Assembly: GCF_000213785.1 (NCBI RefSeq)
Contig: NC_015557.1
Span: 186,001 to 250,000 of the forward strand
From: Hydrogenobaculum sp. 3684
Lineage (GTDB): Bacteria > Aquificota > Aquificia > Aquificales > Aquificaceae
Direction: 5' to 3'
Length of the DNA: 64,000 nt
The notes below the pieces were generated by a model. It was not told where the DNA came from. It was given only the letters and a program-made list of their open reading frames with translations, and did not search any database. The position numbers and the translations under genes were made by a program. This document shows, in pieces, positions 54,690-64,000 of the stretch (positions are counted from its first letter, which is position 1; every line of letters starts with the position of its first letter).

Positions 54690-55150
54690 TGGGTTTTAGA
54701 GGTGCTTGGAATAAAAGAAACAAATTGATAGAGGATTTAGATACATTTTTGAAACTTTATAAAAAAACTCAAAAAGCTTATAAAAAGGTTAGAAAGGTTG
54801 AATTTTCTAACAACGATGAGCTTATAGAAAACGCCAAAAAAAGATATCAAGAAATTTGGGATGAATTTAGAGCTTTTGTAAACAAAAAAGCTTGGGTAGA
54901 TCCAAAACTATGGGCGACGATTAGAAAGATGAATCAAACTGGTGATAGAAAAGTGGTGAAGACATATTCTAGGGATAGTCAAGTGATATCTGAGTTTGTT
55001 AACCATACTATAGCTGTTCATAACGGTAAGACTTTTGTGCCCATATATATAACCCCTGAAATGGTGGGTCATAAGCTAGGGGAATTTGCTCCTACCAGGA
55101 CTTTTAGATCTCACCCAGATAAATCTGCTAAAGTGGTAAAGAAGAAGTGA
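54689..55150 (+). CDS. rpsS: Ribosomal protein S19 with long N-terminal insertion
   Basis: The C-terminal 85 residues are ordinary S19: [40 protein letters not shown] and the [10 protein letters not shown] end. The protein is 153 residues, whereas most bacterial S19 are about 90; the extra 60 residues (about 13-72) are a Lys/Glu-rich helical region between a short basic N-terminus and AWVDPKLW. There is no frameshift sign, and the reading frame is coupled to rplB, so the extension is real. Confidence 0.93.
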   Translation: MGFRGAWNKRNKLIEDLDTFLKLYKKTQKAYKKVRKVEFSNNDELIENAKKRYQEIWDEFRAFVNKKAWVDPKLWATIRKMNQTGDRKVVKTYSRDSQVISEFVNHTIAVHNGKTFVPIYITPEMVGHKLGEFAPTRTFRSHPDKSAKVVKKK

Positions 55151-55160
55151 GGTATAGATT

Positions 55161-55526
55161 ATGAGTATAGAAGTGGTAAGCAAGGCTGTTCATAAAAACG
55201 CTAGGATCTCACCCCTTAAGGCTTCTCAAGTGTTGAGGCTTTTAAGAGGAAAACCTGTAGAATATGCTATGTACCAACTTAGTTTTATGAACAAGAAAGC
55301 CGCTGTGATAATAAAAAATGTTTTAAAGAGCGCTATAGCAAACGCTGAGCAAAAGGGTATTGATCCTACAAAGTTGGTGATATTAGAAGCGAAAGCTGAT
55401 AAAGGTATAATGTTTAGGAAGTGGATGCCAAGAGCTCATGGTAGGGCCACTATGATGAGAAAAAATACATCTCATATCACTATAGCTTTAGGAGAGTTGA
55501 AAGAAGCTACTGAGGAGGCTAAGTAA
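55161..55526 (+). CDS. rplV: Ribosomal protein L22
   Basis: L22 (121 residues) lines the exit tunnel. [20 protein letters not shown] and the tunnel hairpin around [19 protein letters not shown] are conserved. TAATG overlap joins it to rpsC. Confidence 0.97.
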
Positions 55527-56221
55527 TGGGTCAAAAAACTCATCCAATAGGTTTTAGAATAGGGGTTACAAAAGATTGGTTAAGCAAATGGTGTACTTCT
55601 AAGAAAGAATATCCAAATACTTTACATGAAGATATTGTTATTAGGAAATATATTAAAGAAAGATATAAATCCGCCGGTATATCAAAGGTAACCATTGAAA
55701 GATCAGGGGAGAAGATAAGGGTAAGGATCTTATCTTCTAAGCCAGGTATCATAATCGGTAGAAAAGGTGCTGAAGTTGATCAATTAAAAAACGATTTGGA
55801 AAGAATTGTTAAAAACAAAGATATAAGCTTAAGTGTAGATGAGGTTAGAGTACCGCAGCTAGATGCCCAACTTGTGGCTGAAGATATAGCTCTTCAAATT
55901 GAAAGGCGTGTATCTCATAGAAGAGCTATGAAAAGAGCTATAGATAACGCTATTAAAAGCGGTGCAAAAGGTATAAAAGTTCAAGTAAAAGGCAGAATAG
56001 GTGGTGCTGATTTGGCTAGAGCTGAATGGTTCTTGGTGGGTAGGATGCCTTTACAAACACTAAGAGCTGATATAGATTATGGCTATGCTACCGCTTATAC
56101 GAAATACGGTATTTTAGGTATAAAAGTATGGATTTATAAAGGCGATATACTAAAAGGTGGAAAAGAAGAGATAATGAAAAAGATAGAAGAAGACCTTGTA
56201 AGCCAAGCAAAGGAGGTATAA
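55526..56221 (+). CDS. rpsC: Ribosomal protein S3
   Basis: S3 (231 residues) forms the mRNA entry site and has helicase activity with S4 and S5. [17 protein letters not shown] opens the protein; the KH domain has [15 protein letters not shown]; the C-terminal part has [14 protein letters not shown]. It is followed 4 nt later by rplP. Confidence 0.97.
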
Positions 56222-56225
56222 GGAA

Positions 56226-56651
56226 ATGTCTTTTTTACAACCTAGTAGGCAAAAGTATAGAAAAACCCAAAGAGGCACTTTAAAAGGTAAATCTTTTAGA
56301 GGAAATCAAGTGGCATTTGGAGAATACGGTATTCAAGCATTGGAAAGTCATTGGATTACTCAAAGGCAGATAGAAGCCTCTCGTATAGCTTTGGTGAGAA
56401 ATCTAAGAAAGGGTACAAAGGTATGGATTAGAATTTTTCCCGATAAGCCATATACCAAGAAACCTGCAGAAGTTAGAGGTGGTGGTGGTAAAGGTGATCC
56501 AGAAGGCTATGTAGCCGTTGTAAAGCCTGGTAGGATAATGTTTGAGTTTTCAGATGTACCTCAAGATATGGCCGAAGAAGCTTTTAGAAAAGTGTCTGCT
56601 AAGCTGCCTATAAAGGTAAGACTTGTTAAGGCAGGAGGCATGAGCGTATGA
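56226..56651 (+). CDS. rplP: Ribosomal protein L16
   Basis: L16 (141 residues) contacts the A-site t[43 protein letters not shown] sequence ([18 protein letters not shown]) and the C-terminal VRLVKAGG are conserved. ATGA overlap couples it to rpmC. Confidence 0.97.
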   Translation: MSFLQPSRQKYRKTQRGTLKGKSFRGNQVAFGEYGIQALESHWITQRQIEASRIALVRNLRKGTKVWIRIFPDKPYTKKPAEVRGGGGKGDPEGYVAVVKPGRIMFEFSDVPQDMAEEAFRKVSAKLPIKVRLVKAGGMSV

Positions 56652-56848
56652 AAGCTAGAGATCTTCGTCAGCTAAGCATACAAGAGCTTGAGGCTAAGCT
56701 TAAAGAGTTGAAAACAGAGTTGTTTAAACTCCGTATTACAAAAAAGATTGAGGGTCTTAAAGAGCCTTCTAAAATAAGAGATACTAAGAGAGATATAGCA
56801 AGGATTTTGACGGTGATAAACGAAAAGAAGAGAGGCCAAGCGGTATGA
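56648..56848 (+). CDS. rpmC: Ribosomal protein L29
   Basis: L29 (66 residues) is an antiparallel helical protein at the tunnel exit. [20 protein letters not shown] at the start and [16 protein letters not shown] at the end are typical. It overlaps both neighbours by ATGA. Confidence 0.96.
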   Translation: MKARDLRQLSIQELEAKLKELKTELFKLRITKKIEGLKEPSKIRDTKRDIARILTVINEKKRGQAV

Positions 56849-57123
56849 AAGAGAAAAAGTGGCATCAGAAGAGAAAAGAGTTTAAAGGCGTTGTTGTTAG
56901 CAACAAGATGGACAAATCTGTAGTTGTAAAAGTAAATAGAGAAATGCCCGATCCATTGTATGGCAAAAGAGTTATAAAATCTACTAAATTCCATGCTCAC
57001 GACCCAGAGAACGCTTGCTCTATTGGCGATGTTGTGCTTATTAGAGAGACTAGACCGATATCCAAAACAAAAAGATGGGTGGTAGTTAAAATTTTATCTA
57101 AAAATTCTTCTTTGCAGTCTTAG
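56845..57123 (+). CDS. rpsQ: Ribosomal protein S17
   Basis: S17 (92 residues) is a primary 16S-binding OB-fold protein. [37 protein letters not shown] and [11 protein letters not shown] are conserved. It ends the S10-type operon; a new promoter begins inside and just after its 3' end. Confidence 0.96.
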   Translation: MKEKKWHQKRKEFKGVVVSNKMDKSVVVKVNREMPDPLYGKRVIKSTKFHAHDPENACSIGDVVLIRETRPISKTKRWVVVKILSKNSSLQS

Positions 57124-57140
57124 ATAAATTATGCTATAAT
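57112..57140 (+). promoter_or_regulatory. Internal promoter before rplN (spc operon)
   Basis: TTGCAG (57112-57117) lies in the last codons of rpsQ, followed by a 17-bp spacer and TGCTATAAT with core TATAAT at 57135-57140. A GGAGAG ribosome-binding site follows before rplN at 57176. It splits the S10 and spc gene sets into separately promoted units. Confidence 0.8.
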
Positions 57141-57175
57141 ATTCGTTTTAGAATGCTTTATTCAGGAGAGAGCTT

Positions 57176-57541
57176 ATGATACAGAGACAGAGTTATTTGA
57201 ATGTGGCTGATAATTCTGGAGCAAAAAAGGTGCAGATAATAGGTATACCTTATGCTCTAAGGCAGTATGTTAGTGTTGGAGATGTTGTAACGGTGACTGT
57301 TAAAGAAGCAACCCCAAATGGTGCAGCTAAGAAAGGTAAAGTTTATAGAGCCGTCGTGGTAAGGGTTGCCAAAGAGCTAAAAAGAAGCGACGGTTCTTAT
57401 ATAAAGTTTGATGATAATGCCGTAATACTTTTGAATCAGTATGGTGAATCCCTCGGTACTCGTATATTGGGACCTATAGCGAGAGAAGTGAGAAATAGAG
57501 GTTTTACCAAGATTGCTTCTTTGGCTGCGGAGGTTGTATAA
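57176..57541 (+). CDS. rplN: Ribosomal protein L14
   Basis: L14 (121 residues) forms an intersubunit bridge. [37 protein letters not shown] sequence ([18 protein letters not shown]) and [13 protein letters not shown] are conserved. It is the first gene after the internal promoter. TATAATG overlap joins it to rplX. Confidence 0.97.
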   Translation: MIQRQSYLNVADNSGAKKVQIIGIPYALRQYVSVGDVVTVTVKEATPNGAAKKGKVYRAVVVRVAKELKRSDGSYIKFDDNAVILLNQYGESLGTRILGPIAREVRNRGFTKIASLAAEVV

Positions 57542-57897
57542 TGGCTTTTAAGATAAAACGAGGTGATAAAGTAAAAGTATTAGCAGGTAAAGATAGAGGC
57601 AAGATCAGTACTGTTGAATTTTTGGATACCAAAAGCGGTAAAGTTGTTGTTAAAAACGTCAACATAGCTAAAAAGCACGTTAAGGCTATAGAAGGAAGAA
57701 GAGAAGGCGGTATATACGAGATAGAACTTCCTATGCCTATATCTAAGGTTATGCTTGTATGTCCAAAATGTGAAAAACCTACGAGAGTAGGCTTTAGAAT
57801 AGAAGAAAAAGATGGTGTGGTTAGAAAATATAGATATTGTAAAAAGTGTAATGAAAATATAGATCTTGTTTATGAGAAAAATAAACTGAAGAGGTAA
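57541..57897 (+). CDS. rplX: Ribosomal protein L24
   Basis: L24 (118 residues) is an assembly initiator with an N-terminal KOW motif ([18 protein letters not shown]). The C-terminal part has [12 protein letters not shown] and [10 protein letters not shown], two C-x2-C pairs that would hold a zinc, a form seen in many bacterial L24 proteins. Confidence 0.96.
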   Translation: MAFKIKRGDKVKVLAGKDRGKISTVEFLDTKSGKVVVKNVNIAKKHVKAIEGRREGGIYEIELPMPISKVMLVCPKCEKPTRVGFRIEEKDGVVRKYRYCKKCNENIDLVYEKNKLKR

Positions 57898-57902
57898 GAC
57901 TT

Positions 57903-58466
57903 ATGTCTACAGAGGTAAAGCAAAAACAAAGATTGCAAGAGCGATTTGAGAAAGTCGTAGTACCTAGATTGATGGAAAGGTTTAATTATAAAAGCCCGAT
58001 GGAAGTTCCAAGGATAATAAAGATAGTGGTAAATATGGGTGTAGGAGAAGCTATAAGCGATATAAAAAATCTAGATAGAGCTATGGAAGATTTAAAGCTT
58101 ATAACTGGCCAATATCCTTCTGTTAGAAAAGCTAAAAAATCAGAAGCTTCTTTTAAGTTAAGAAAGGGTCTTCCAATAGGCTTAAAGGTTACTTTAAGAA
58201 AGGATAGAATGTGGAACTTTTTAGATAAGTTAATATCTGTAGCATTACCTCGTGTGAAAGATTTTAAAGGTTTAAATCCTAGGTCTTTCGATGGTAGAGG
58301 AAATTATGCTTTTGGCTTATCAGAGCAAATAGTGTTTCCAGAGATAGATTACGAAAAAGTAGATGCCATAAGAGGTATGGATATTCTTATTCATACAAGC
58401 GCAAAAACTGATGAAGAAGCCTTGTATTTGTTGGCTTTGCTTGGATTACCTATAAGAGCTTATTAA
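57903..58466 (+). CDS. rplE: Ribosomal protein L5
   Basis: L5 (187 residues) binds 5S r[35 protein letters not shown] and the [24 protein letters not shown] segment ([16 protein letters not shown]) are conserved. It is followed by rpsN with an AAGGAGG site. Confidence 0.97.
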   Translation: MSTEVKQKQRLQERFEKVVVPRLMERFNYKSPMEVPRIIKIVVNMGVGEAISDIKNLDRAMEDLKLITGQYPSVRKAKKSEASFKLRKGLPIGLKVTLRKDRMWNFLDKLISVALPRVKDFKGLNPRSFDGRGNYAFGLSEQIVFPEIDYEKVDAIRGMDILIHTSAKTDEEALYLLALLGLPIRAY

Positions 58467-58475
58467 GGAGGATGT

Positions 58476-58664
58476 ATGCCTAGAAAAGCGAAAGTTGTAA
58501 AGGATTTGAAGCATTTCCCTAAGTATGCCACTAGACAAAAAAATAGATGTCCTATATGCGGAAGACCTAGAGGGTTTTTAAGGAGATTCAACATGTGTAG
58601 GTTGTGTTTTAGAGAGATGGCTTTAAGCGGTGAGATTACCGGAGTGAGAAAATCCAGTTGGTGA
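58476..58664 (+). CDS. rpsN: Ribosomal protein S14, zinc-binding type
   Basis: S14 (62 residues) is the short zinc (C+) form: [14 protein letters not shown] and CRLCFREMA supply the four Cys. [20 protein letters not shown] is the basic N-terminus. Bacteria that keep this form do not need the longer zinc-free paralog. Confidence 0.96.
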   Translation: MPRKAKVVKDLKHFPKYATRQKNRCPICGRPRGFLRRFNMCRLCFREMALSGEITGVRKSSW

Positions 58665-58675
58665 GGTGGTAATGT

Positions 58676-59086
58676 ATGGATGTTATTGCTGATATGTTTG
58701 CTAGAATTAGAAATGGTATTCAAAGAAAAAGAGATTTTGTGGATGTACCGCACTCTAAATTAAAACAACGTATTTTAGAGCTTTTAAAACAAGAAGGTTA
58801 TATACAAAATTATGAAATTTTAGAAGATGATGTCCATAAAAAGGGTAATCAACCCACTATAAGGATTTATTTAAAGTATCTTGATCAAAGAAAAACACGT
58901 CCTGCAATAGAAAAGATAGAAAAAGTATCTACTCCAGGTAGAAGAGTTTATACACCTATAAAGAAGATGCCTCACGTGAGAAGAGGCCTTGGTTTGGCTA
59001 TAGTGTCTTGTGATAGTGGTATAATATCAGATGCTCAAGCCAGAAAACTTAAAAAGGGCGGCGAAATTATAGGATACGTTTATTAA
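58676..59086 (+). CDS. rpsH: Ribosomal protein S8
   Basis: S8 (136 residues) is the central 16S assembly protein and translational repressor of the spc operon in E. coli. DVIADMFARIRNGI, STPGRRVYTPIKKMPHVRRG and the GLGLAIVSCDSGIISD C-terminus are typical. Confidence 0.97.
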   Translation: MDVIADMFARIRNGIQRKRDFVDVPHSKLKQRILELLKQEGYIQNYEILEDDVHKKGNQPTIRIYLKYLDQRKTRPAIEKIEKVSTPGRRVYTPIKKMPHVRRGLGLAIVSCDSGIISDAQARKLKKGGEIIGYVY

Positions 59087-59098
59087 AAGGAGAGTGCT

Positions 59099-59644
59099 AT
59101 GTCTAGAATAGGTAAAAAACCAATAGCTATACCTAACAACGTTAAGGTTTCTTTAGATGGTAATGTTTTAACTATAGAAGGTCCCAAAGGTAAGTTGTCA
59201 ATGCCTGTTCATGAGATTGTGAATGTAAAGATAGACAACAATCAAATAACAGTATCAAAAAATCAAGATTCTCCTTTTGCCCAAGCTATGCACGGTACCA
59301 CTGCAGCTCTTATAAAAAACATGATAGAAGGTGTTTCTAAGGGATACTCAGTGACTTTAGAGGTGGTTGGCCTTGGTTATAAAGCAGCCATGAAAGGCCA
59401 AGAGCTGGAGTTAAATTTAGGTTATTCACATCCAATATACTATAAACCACCTGCTGGTATTAAACTCGAGGTTAAAGAAAATAAGATTACTGTGTCTGGT
59501 ATAGATAAGCAGCTGGTTGGTCAAGTGGCTGCTGAAATTATAAAGTTTAGGAAACCTGATCCTTACAAAGGAAAGGGTATAAGATATGAAGGTCAAGTGC
59601 TTAAACTAAAACCAGGAAAATCTGCAGGTAAAGGTAAGAAGTAA
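59099..59644 (+). CDS. rplF: Ribosomal protein L6
   Basis: L6 (181 residues) lies near the factor-binding site. SRIGKKPIAIPNNVKV, EVVGLGYKAAMKGQEL and the PDPYKGKGIRYEGQ C-terminal motif are present. AAAGGAGAG precedes the ATG. Confidence 0.97.
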   Translation: MSRIGKKPIAIPNNVKVSLDGNVLTIEGPKGKLSMPVHEIVNVKIDNNQITVSKNQDSPFAQAMHGTTAALIKNMIEGVSKGYSVTLEVVGLGYKAAMKGQELELNLGYSHPIYYKPPAGIKLEVKENKITVSGIDKQLVGQVAAEIIKFRKPDPYKGKGIRYEGQVLKLKPGKSAGKGKK

Positions 59645-59655
59645 GGAGTTAAGGT

Positions 59656-60024
59656 ATGAAGCTTACAAGAGAAGAAAAGCGTATTAAAAGACATAGAAGG
59701 ATAAGAAAGAAAATAAGCGGCACAGCTTTAAGGCCGAGGTTGTGTATTTATAGGAGTTTAAATGCTTTTTACGCCTCTTTGGTAGATGATACTACTGGTA
59801 ACACCATTCTTACAGTATCATCTTTGAGCAAAGAATATGTGGAAGCTACTGGTAAAAGAGGCGGTAAGTCTATAGAAGCTGTTCAAAAGGTAGCTGAAAT
59901 TTTGGTTCAAAAAGCTAAAGAAAAAGGTATAGAAAAAGCGGTTTTTGATAGGTCTGGTTATCTTTATCACGGTAAAGTAAAGGCTTTTGCGGAAAAATGC
60001 AGAGAGTTAGGGCTTATAAATTAG
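59656..60024 (+). CDS. rplR: Ribosomal protein L18
   Basis: L18 (122 residues) binds 5S rRNA. RRIRKKISGTALRPRLCIYR at the start and AVFDRSGYLYHGKVKAFAE near the end are typical. AAGGAG precedes the ATG. Confidence 0.97.
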   Translation: MKLTREEKRIKRHRRIRKKISGTALRPRLCIYRSLNAFYASLVDDTTGNTILTVSSLSKEYVEATGKRGGKSIEAVQKVAEILVQKAKEKGIEKAVFDRSGYLYHGKVKAFAEKCRELGLIN

Positions 60025-60033
60025 GAGGTTAAC

Positions 60034-60603
60034 GTGGGCGCTAAGGATTTAAACCAAAGGATAGATGCCAAAAGGATAGAGCAAGGTATAACCACGCTTG
60101 ATGATATTCAGTTTGAGGAGAGGCTTTTAGAAGCTGCCAGAACTACCCGTGTTACAAAAGGTGGGAAGCGTTTTTCTTTTAGCGCTTTGGTGGTAATAGG
60201 CGATAGAAGAGGCTATGTAGGGTTTGGACTTGGTAAAGCTAGAGAGGTTCCGCTTTCTATAGCAAAAGCCATAGAAGATGCTAAAAAGAAAACTATAAGA
60301 GTTCCTATAGTAAATGGCACTATACCTCACGACGTTGTTGGAGAGTATGGTTCTGCTCGCATTATAGCTTTTCCAGCTAGAAGAGGTACAGGTGTTATAG
60401 CTGGTGGTGCTGCTAAGCCTATATTTGAATTGGCAGGCTATACGGATGTGCTTACAAAAATAGTGGGAAGCTCAAACCATCATAACGTAGTAAGGGCTGT
60501 GTTTGATGCGCTTTTAAAATTAAGAGATATAGATACAATAGCTAAAGTAAAAGGCACAACTGTAGAGGATTTGAGAGAAAGATACAACATATATGCGAGG
60601 TGA
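60034..60603 (+). CDS. rpsE: Ribosomal protein S5
   Basis: S5 (189 residues) controls decoding accuracy. The dsRNA-binding part has RVTKGGKRFSFSALVVIGD and GYVGFGLGKAREVP; the C-terminal domain has ARRGTGVIAGGAAKPIFEL. The start is GTG 60034 with TTAGGAGG 7 nt upstream. Confidence 0.96.
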   Translation: MGAKDLNQRIDAKRIEQGITTLDDIQFEERLLEAARTTRVTKGGKRFSFSALVVIGDRRGYVGFGLGKAREVPLSIAKAIEDAKKKTIRVPIVNGTIPHDVVGEYGSARIIAFPARRGTGVIAGGAAKPIFELAGYTDVLTKIVGSSNHHNVVRAVFDALLKLRDIDTIAKVKGTTVEDLRERYNIYAR

Positions 60604-60606
60604 TTT

Positions 60607-60786
60607 ATGAAGCTTAAGATAGTCTTGAAAAGAGGATTGGCTGGCAAAGATAAAGCAAAAAAAGAAGCTATCAGGAGTTTAGGTCTAAAGAAAGTTGGTG
60701 AAACCGTTATATTAGAGAAAAATCCTATGGTATGTGGAAATCTTGAAAAGGTAAAACACCTTGTATGCGTGGAGGAACTGTCATGA
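60607..60786 (+). CDS. rpmD: Ribosomal protein L30
   Basis: L30 (59 residues) begins [19 protein letters not shown], followed by [17 protein letters not shown], the usual short L30 pattern. It starts 3 nt after rpsE and overlaps rplO by ATGA. It is easy to miss because of its length. Confidence 0.93.
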   Translation: MKLKIVLKRGLAGKDKAKKEAIRSLGLKKVGETVILEKNPMVCGNLEKVKHLVCVEELS

Positions 60787-61241
60787 ATTTGCACGAGTTA
60801 AAACCAAACGAAGGTGCTGTAAAAGATAAAAAGCGTGTAGGTAGGGGTTTAGGTTCTGGTAAAGGTAAAACGGCAGGTAGAGGATATAAGGGTCAAAAAT
60901 CTAGGTCTGGTGATAACAGAGTAGCTCCTTACTTCGAAGGTGGTCAAACACCACTTCATATGAGAGTGCCAAAGGTAGGTTTTAGAAGTCCTTTTAAGAA
61001 GGAATATTCTGTAATAAATTTGTCAATGCTAGAGAAACATTTTAACGATGGTGATGAGATTACCAAAGAAACTCTTCTTGCTAAAAGCTTGATAAAAAAG
61101 GGTAAACCTGTAAAAATTTTAGGTATGGGTGAAGTCACTAAAAAATTTAAAGTAAAAGTGGATGCTATATCTTCATCCGCCAAGCAGAAAATAGAAGCTG
61201 CTGGTGGTAGTGTGGAGATTTTAGAGGCAGCAGGTGAATAA
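60783..61241 (+). CDS. rplO: Ribosomal protein L15
   Basis: L15 (152 residues) is a late 50S assembly protein. [20 protein letters not shown] opens it and [13 protein letters not shown] with [17 protein letters not shown] are conserved. I start at ATG 60783 because of the family N-terminus and GGAGG at 60771-60775; a longer in-frame start would overlap rpmD more. Confidence 0.95.
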   Translation: MNLHELKPNEGAVKDKKRVGRGLGSGKGKTAGRGYKGQKSRSGDNRVAPYFEGGQTPLHMRVPKVGFRSPFKKEYSVINLSMLEKHFNDGDEITKETLLAKSLIKKGKPVKILGMGEVTKKFKVKVDAISSSAKQKIEAAGGSVEILEAAGE

Positions 61242-62526
61242 TTTTTTAAAAGAAATACTTGAACTAGAAACCTTAAGAAAAAGAGTAGTATTTACTTTAA
61301 TAGTATTTGCTATATATAGACTTGGTAGCCATATACCGATTCCCGGTGTAGACCCTGTAGCTCTATCAGACTTTATGAGCAACTTAAAAGGGTCTTTGTT
61401 TTCTTTGTACGATATATTTTCTGGTGGTAACCTTTCGCGGATGACATTGTTTGCTCTTGGTGTAATGCCTTATATATCGGCTTCTATAGTTATGCAGCTT
61501 TTGTCAAGCGCAATACCAGAGCTTCAAAGATTGGCAAAGGAAGAGGGTGATTACGGAAGACAGAAAATAAACGAGTACACAAAATATATAACTGTGTTTG
61601 TAGCTGGTTTTCAATCGCTGGGTATAGCTACTTGGTTGGAACATCAGACTTCTCCTCACGGATATCCTGTTGTTCCTCATGGGGGAATACTTTTTGTAGT
61701 TCTTGCGGTACTTGGAATAGTAGCCAGTACTATGATATTGGTATGGCTTGGTGATATGATAACGGAAAAAGGTATAGGCAACGGTATGTCTATGCTTATA
61801 TTCGCCGGTATAGTTGCCAATTTTCCAGAGGCTACCATAAGGTTTGTATCTATGCTTAGGCATGGCGATATTAGTCCTTTTGCTTTTGTGGGGGCTATAC
61901 TTATAGTAATTGCCGTAATAGCCGCTATTGTAATATTTCAAGAAGCAGAGAGAAGAATACCTATACAATATCCAAGAAGACAAGTGGGAAGACAAGAATT
62001 TGTTGGTGGTGCTACATATTTACCTATTAAGCTAAACCCAGCTGGTGTTATACCTATTATATTTGCTCAATCTCTTTTAATTGTTCCTTCTACAATACTA
62101 GGATTTATAAAAAATCCTATAGCTCAGTCTATACACGATGCTTTTAATCCTCTTTCTTTGCCTTACAATTTTGCTTACGTGGTACTAATAATATTTTTTA
62201 CATATTTTTATACAGCTGTTTTGATTAACCCATACGATGTGGCTGAGAATTTGAAAAAAGCGAATGGTTTTATACCAGGCGTAAGGCCAGGTCAACAAAC
62301 TGTAAAGTTTTTTGAAAGTGTTATCAACAGATTGGTTATTATAGGAGCTGTTTTCTTGTCAGTAGTGGCTATTGTACCTTTGTTTTTGACGGTTTGGCTA
62401 AAAGTACCTTTTTACTTTGGTGGTACTACCGCTCTTATAGTGGTTGGAGTAGCTCTTGATACTTTAAATCAAATAGATGCTCAAATAATAACTAAAAAGT
62501 ATAAAGCTTATACGAGGAAAAAATGA
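61234..62526 (+). CDS. secY: Preprotein translocase subunit SecY
   Basis: SecY (430 residues) is the ten-helix channel of the translocon. [14 protein letters not shown], the plug-region [24 protein letters not shown] sequence ([19 protein letters not shown]), [11 protein letters not shown] and the [20 protein letters not shown] loop are conserved. The start is GTG 61234 inside rplO. It overlaps adk by ATGA. Confidence 0.96.
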   Translation: MNNFLKEILELETLRKRVVFTLIVFAIYRLGSHIPIPGVDPVALSDFMSNLKGSLFSLYDIFSGGNLSRMTLFALGVMPYISASIVMQLLSSAIPELQRLAKEEGDYGRQKINEYTKYITVFVAGFQSLGIATWLEHQTSPHGYPVVPHGGILFVVLAVLGIVASTMILVWLGDMITEKGIGNGMSMLIFAGIVANFPEATIRFVSMLRHGDISPFAFVGAILIVIAVIAAIVIFQEAERRIPIQYPRRQVGRQEFVGGATYLPIKLNPAGVIPIIFAQSLLIVPSTILGFIKNPIAQSIHDAFNPLSLPYNFAYVVLIIFFTYFYTAVLINPYDVAENLKKANGFIPGVRPGQQTVKFFESVINRLVIIGAVFLSVVAIVPLFLTVWLKVPFYFGGTTALIVVGVALDTLNQIDAQIITKKYKAYTRKK

Positions 62527-63161
62527 TGATTTTGGTGTTGTTAGGTCCTCCTGGTTCTGGTAAAGGTACACAAGGGGCTCTTTTGAAAAATAGGCTTGGT
62601 TTTGAGCACATATCTACTGGTGATATGCTAAGAGCCGAAGTGTCTAAGAAATCTCCTCTCGGTCTAAAGGCTGAGGAGTATATGAAGCAGGGACTTTTGG
62701 TGCCGGATGATTTAATTATAGCCATGATAAAAAATATTTTGATTCAAGCCCCTAATAAGAATTATGTTTTCGATGGGTTTCCAAGAAATGTAAATCAGGC
62801 GGAAGCTTTTGAAACAATGCTAAATACTATGGGATTACAAGTAGATAAGGTATTTTACTTTGATCTAGACGATGATGTTATAATAAAACGTCTTTCTGGT
62901 AGAAGAGTGTGTCCAAAGTGCGGCGCCACTTACAATATTTATTATCAAAAGCCCAAAAATGATACTTTATGCGATAACGATGCTACACCTCTAATTCAAA
63001 GAGACGATGATAAAGAAGAGGTTATAGCAAATAGACTGAGAGTCTACAAAGAACAAACCTTTCCGCTCATAGAGTATTACAAATCAAAAAACAAGCTTTT
63101 TGTGGTATCTGCTAATGGTACCCAAGAAGAGGTATTTGAAAAACTAAAAAGTATGTTATGA
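62523..63161 (+). CDS. adk: Adenylate kinase, zinc-lid type
   Basis: Adk (212 residues) interconverts ATP, AMP and ADP. The P-loop is GPPGSGKGTQG; the AMP site has STGDMLRAEV and FDGFPRNVNQAEAFE. The lid has CPKCGATYNIYY and CDND, a Cys3-Asp-like set typical of zinc-binding lids in Gram-positive and thermophilic enzymes. The start may be ATG 62523 or 62526. Confidence 0.95.
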   Translation: MMILVLLGPPGSGKGTQGALLKNRLGFEHISTGDMLRAEVSKKSPLGLKAEEYMKQGLLVPDDLIIAMIKNILIQAPNKNYVFDGFPRNVNQAEAFETMLNTMGLQVDKVFYFDLDDDVIIKRLSGRRVCPKCGATYNIYYQKPKNDTLCDNDATPLIQRDDDKEEVIANRLRVYKEQTFPLIEYYKSKNKLFVVSANGTQEEVFEKLKSML

Positions 63162-63931
63162 TAGAGCTTTATTCAAAATCTGAGATAGAAAAGATAAAAA
63201 AAGCTTGTCAAATAGTTAGTGATGTGCTAAAATATATAGCTTCTATGGTAAAGCCAGGAGTTATAACTTACGATTTAGAGATGGCGGCTAGAGAAAAGAC
63301 TAAAGAGCTTGGTGGTATACCGGCTTTTTTGAACTATCAACCACCTTTTTCTAAGAAAAAATATCCAGCTGCTTTATGTGTTTCTATAAACGATGAAGTA
63401 GTGCATGGCATTCCATCGAAAACAAAAAAAATAAAAGACGGAGACCTTGTAAGTCTTGATTTTGGCGCTATATACGATGGCTATGCAGGCGATGCAGCCA
63501 TGACGATAGGAGTTGGTAATATTTCTTTAGAAAACCAGAAACTTATCGAGGCTACTAAAAAGGCTTTGTATGAGGCTATTGCACAATGTAAACCGGGAAA
63601 CTACCTTTATAATGTATCTAAAAGCATAGAAACCGTGGCAAAAGAGTATGGTTTTGGTGTAGTGTGCGAATACGGTGGTCATGGAATAGGCAGAAATAGC
63701 CATGAGGAACCTTTTGTAGCCAATTGTACAGAGGTTATCACTTCTAAAATGAATGTGCAGTTAAAACCTGGTATGGTTATAGCCATAGAGCCTATGTTTA
63801 CCACTGGTAACGGTGCTGTTTATAAAGCAAACGATGGATGGACTATAAAAGCAAAGGGTAAGTACGCTTGTCATTTTGAGCATACGGTAGCTATACTTGA
63901 AGAGGGTCCTGTAGTGTTAACGGAGTGGTAA
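63158..63931 (+). CDS. map: Methionine aminopeptidase, type I
   Basis: Map (257 residues) removes N-terminal methionine. Metal ligands are in SLDFGAIYDGYAGDAAMT (two Asp), GHGIGRNSHEEP (His), AIEPMFTTG (Glu) and the HFEHTVAILEEGPVVLT C-terminal segment (Glu). ATGA overlap joins it to adk; infA starts immediately after. Confidence 0.96.
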   Translation: MIELYSKSEIEKIKKACQIVSDVLKYIASMVKPGVITYDLEMAAREKTKELGGIPAFLNYQPPFSKKKYPAALCVSINDEVVHGIPSKTKKIKDGDLVSLDFGAIYDGYAGDAAMTIGVGNISLENQKLIEATKKALYEAIAQCKPGNYLYNVSKSIETVAKEYGFGVVCEYGGHGIGRNSHEEPFVANCTEVITSKMNVQLKPGMVIAIEPMFTTGNGAVYKANDGWTIKAKGKYACHFEHTVAILEEGPVVLTEW

Positions 63932-63932
63932 T

Positions 63933-64000
63933 ATGGCAAAGAAGAACAAGAACCAAGAACCAGAAAAAGAAAAGGGCATCGTGTTTGAAGGTGTTATAGA
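63933..64000 (+). CDS. infA: Translation initiation factor IF-1, partial
   Basis: Only the first 22 codons are in the window: MAKKNKNQEPEKEKGIVFEG and the next residues. The position after map and the charged N-terminus leading to an E-G-V-I strand match IF-1. The frame runs off the right edge. Confidence 0.8.
   Translation, partial: MAKKNKNQEPEKEKGIVFEGVI

Overview
The window is AT-rich bacterial chromosome from a thermophile, most likely a member of the Aquificales close to Hydrogenobaculum. The evidence is a full-length reverse gyrase, an Aquifex-type NusG with an inserted domain, NuoE/NuoF as an isolated pair, duplicated tuf genes, and bacterial translation, peptidoglycan and heptose genes. 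The assignment is inference from gene content and protein character; no rRNA is present to confirm it.

Layout. 0-9.6 kb: a partial gene at the left edge, a coiled-coil membrane protein with a small lytic transglycosylase, a SEDS protein with MurG, a diguanylate cyclase, nuoEF, ilvD, tgt and an unknown gene. 9.6-15.6 kb: aroCD, tRNA-Arg, a gamma carbonic anhydrase-like protein, a NifX-like protein with a natural His tail, small membrane proteins and an unrecognised three-gene operon, interspersed with repeats. 15.6-33.4 kb: hldD-cysM-yceD-rpmF-plsX-fabH and an unknown gene; a molybdopterin oxidoreductase; a minus-strand moxR-lapA-ppx operon; a diguanylate cyclase with a CxxCH heme motif; ybaB-recR; and a minus-strand hpt-rgy-pilB-pilT cluster. 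33.5-64 kb: one long plus-strand information-processing block: tRNA-Tyr/Gly/Thr, tuf, rpmG, tRNA-Trp, secE, nusG, rplKAJL, rpoBC, rpsLG, fusA, a second identical tuf, the S10 and spc ribosomal operons, secY, adk, map and the start of infA.

The main unusual signal is a family of roughly 75-95 bp repeats that begin (T)AGTGTGC and end CGCTCTA. They occur singly and in head-to-tail arrays (two, five and four copies) at the ends of genes. They also cross into genes: one copy lies in frame inside the partial gene at the left edge, one encodes the last residues and stop codon of an unknown protein, and others abut or supply stop codons of recR, pilT and a 44-residue membrane protein. Nested in some copies is an 18-bp unit (core ACAAGTCTGCCACG) that also occurs in either orientation. 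Five tandem copies of this unit sit in frame inside the reverse gyrase topoisomerase domain and encode a Trp/Cys-rich hexapeptide repeat. I know of no description of this system, but I could not search for one.

A second theme is leaderless expression. Several genes (nuoE, aroC, the gamma carbonic anhydrase, a small membrane protein, hldD, the heme-type cyclase, ybaB) have a TATAAT or TAAAAT box 6-8 nt before the start codon and no Shine-Dalgarno sequence. Operon-internal genes, by contrast, carry clear GGAGG sites or overlapping ATGA/TAATG junctions.
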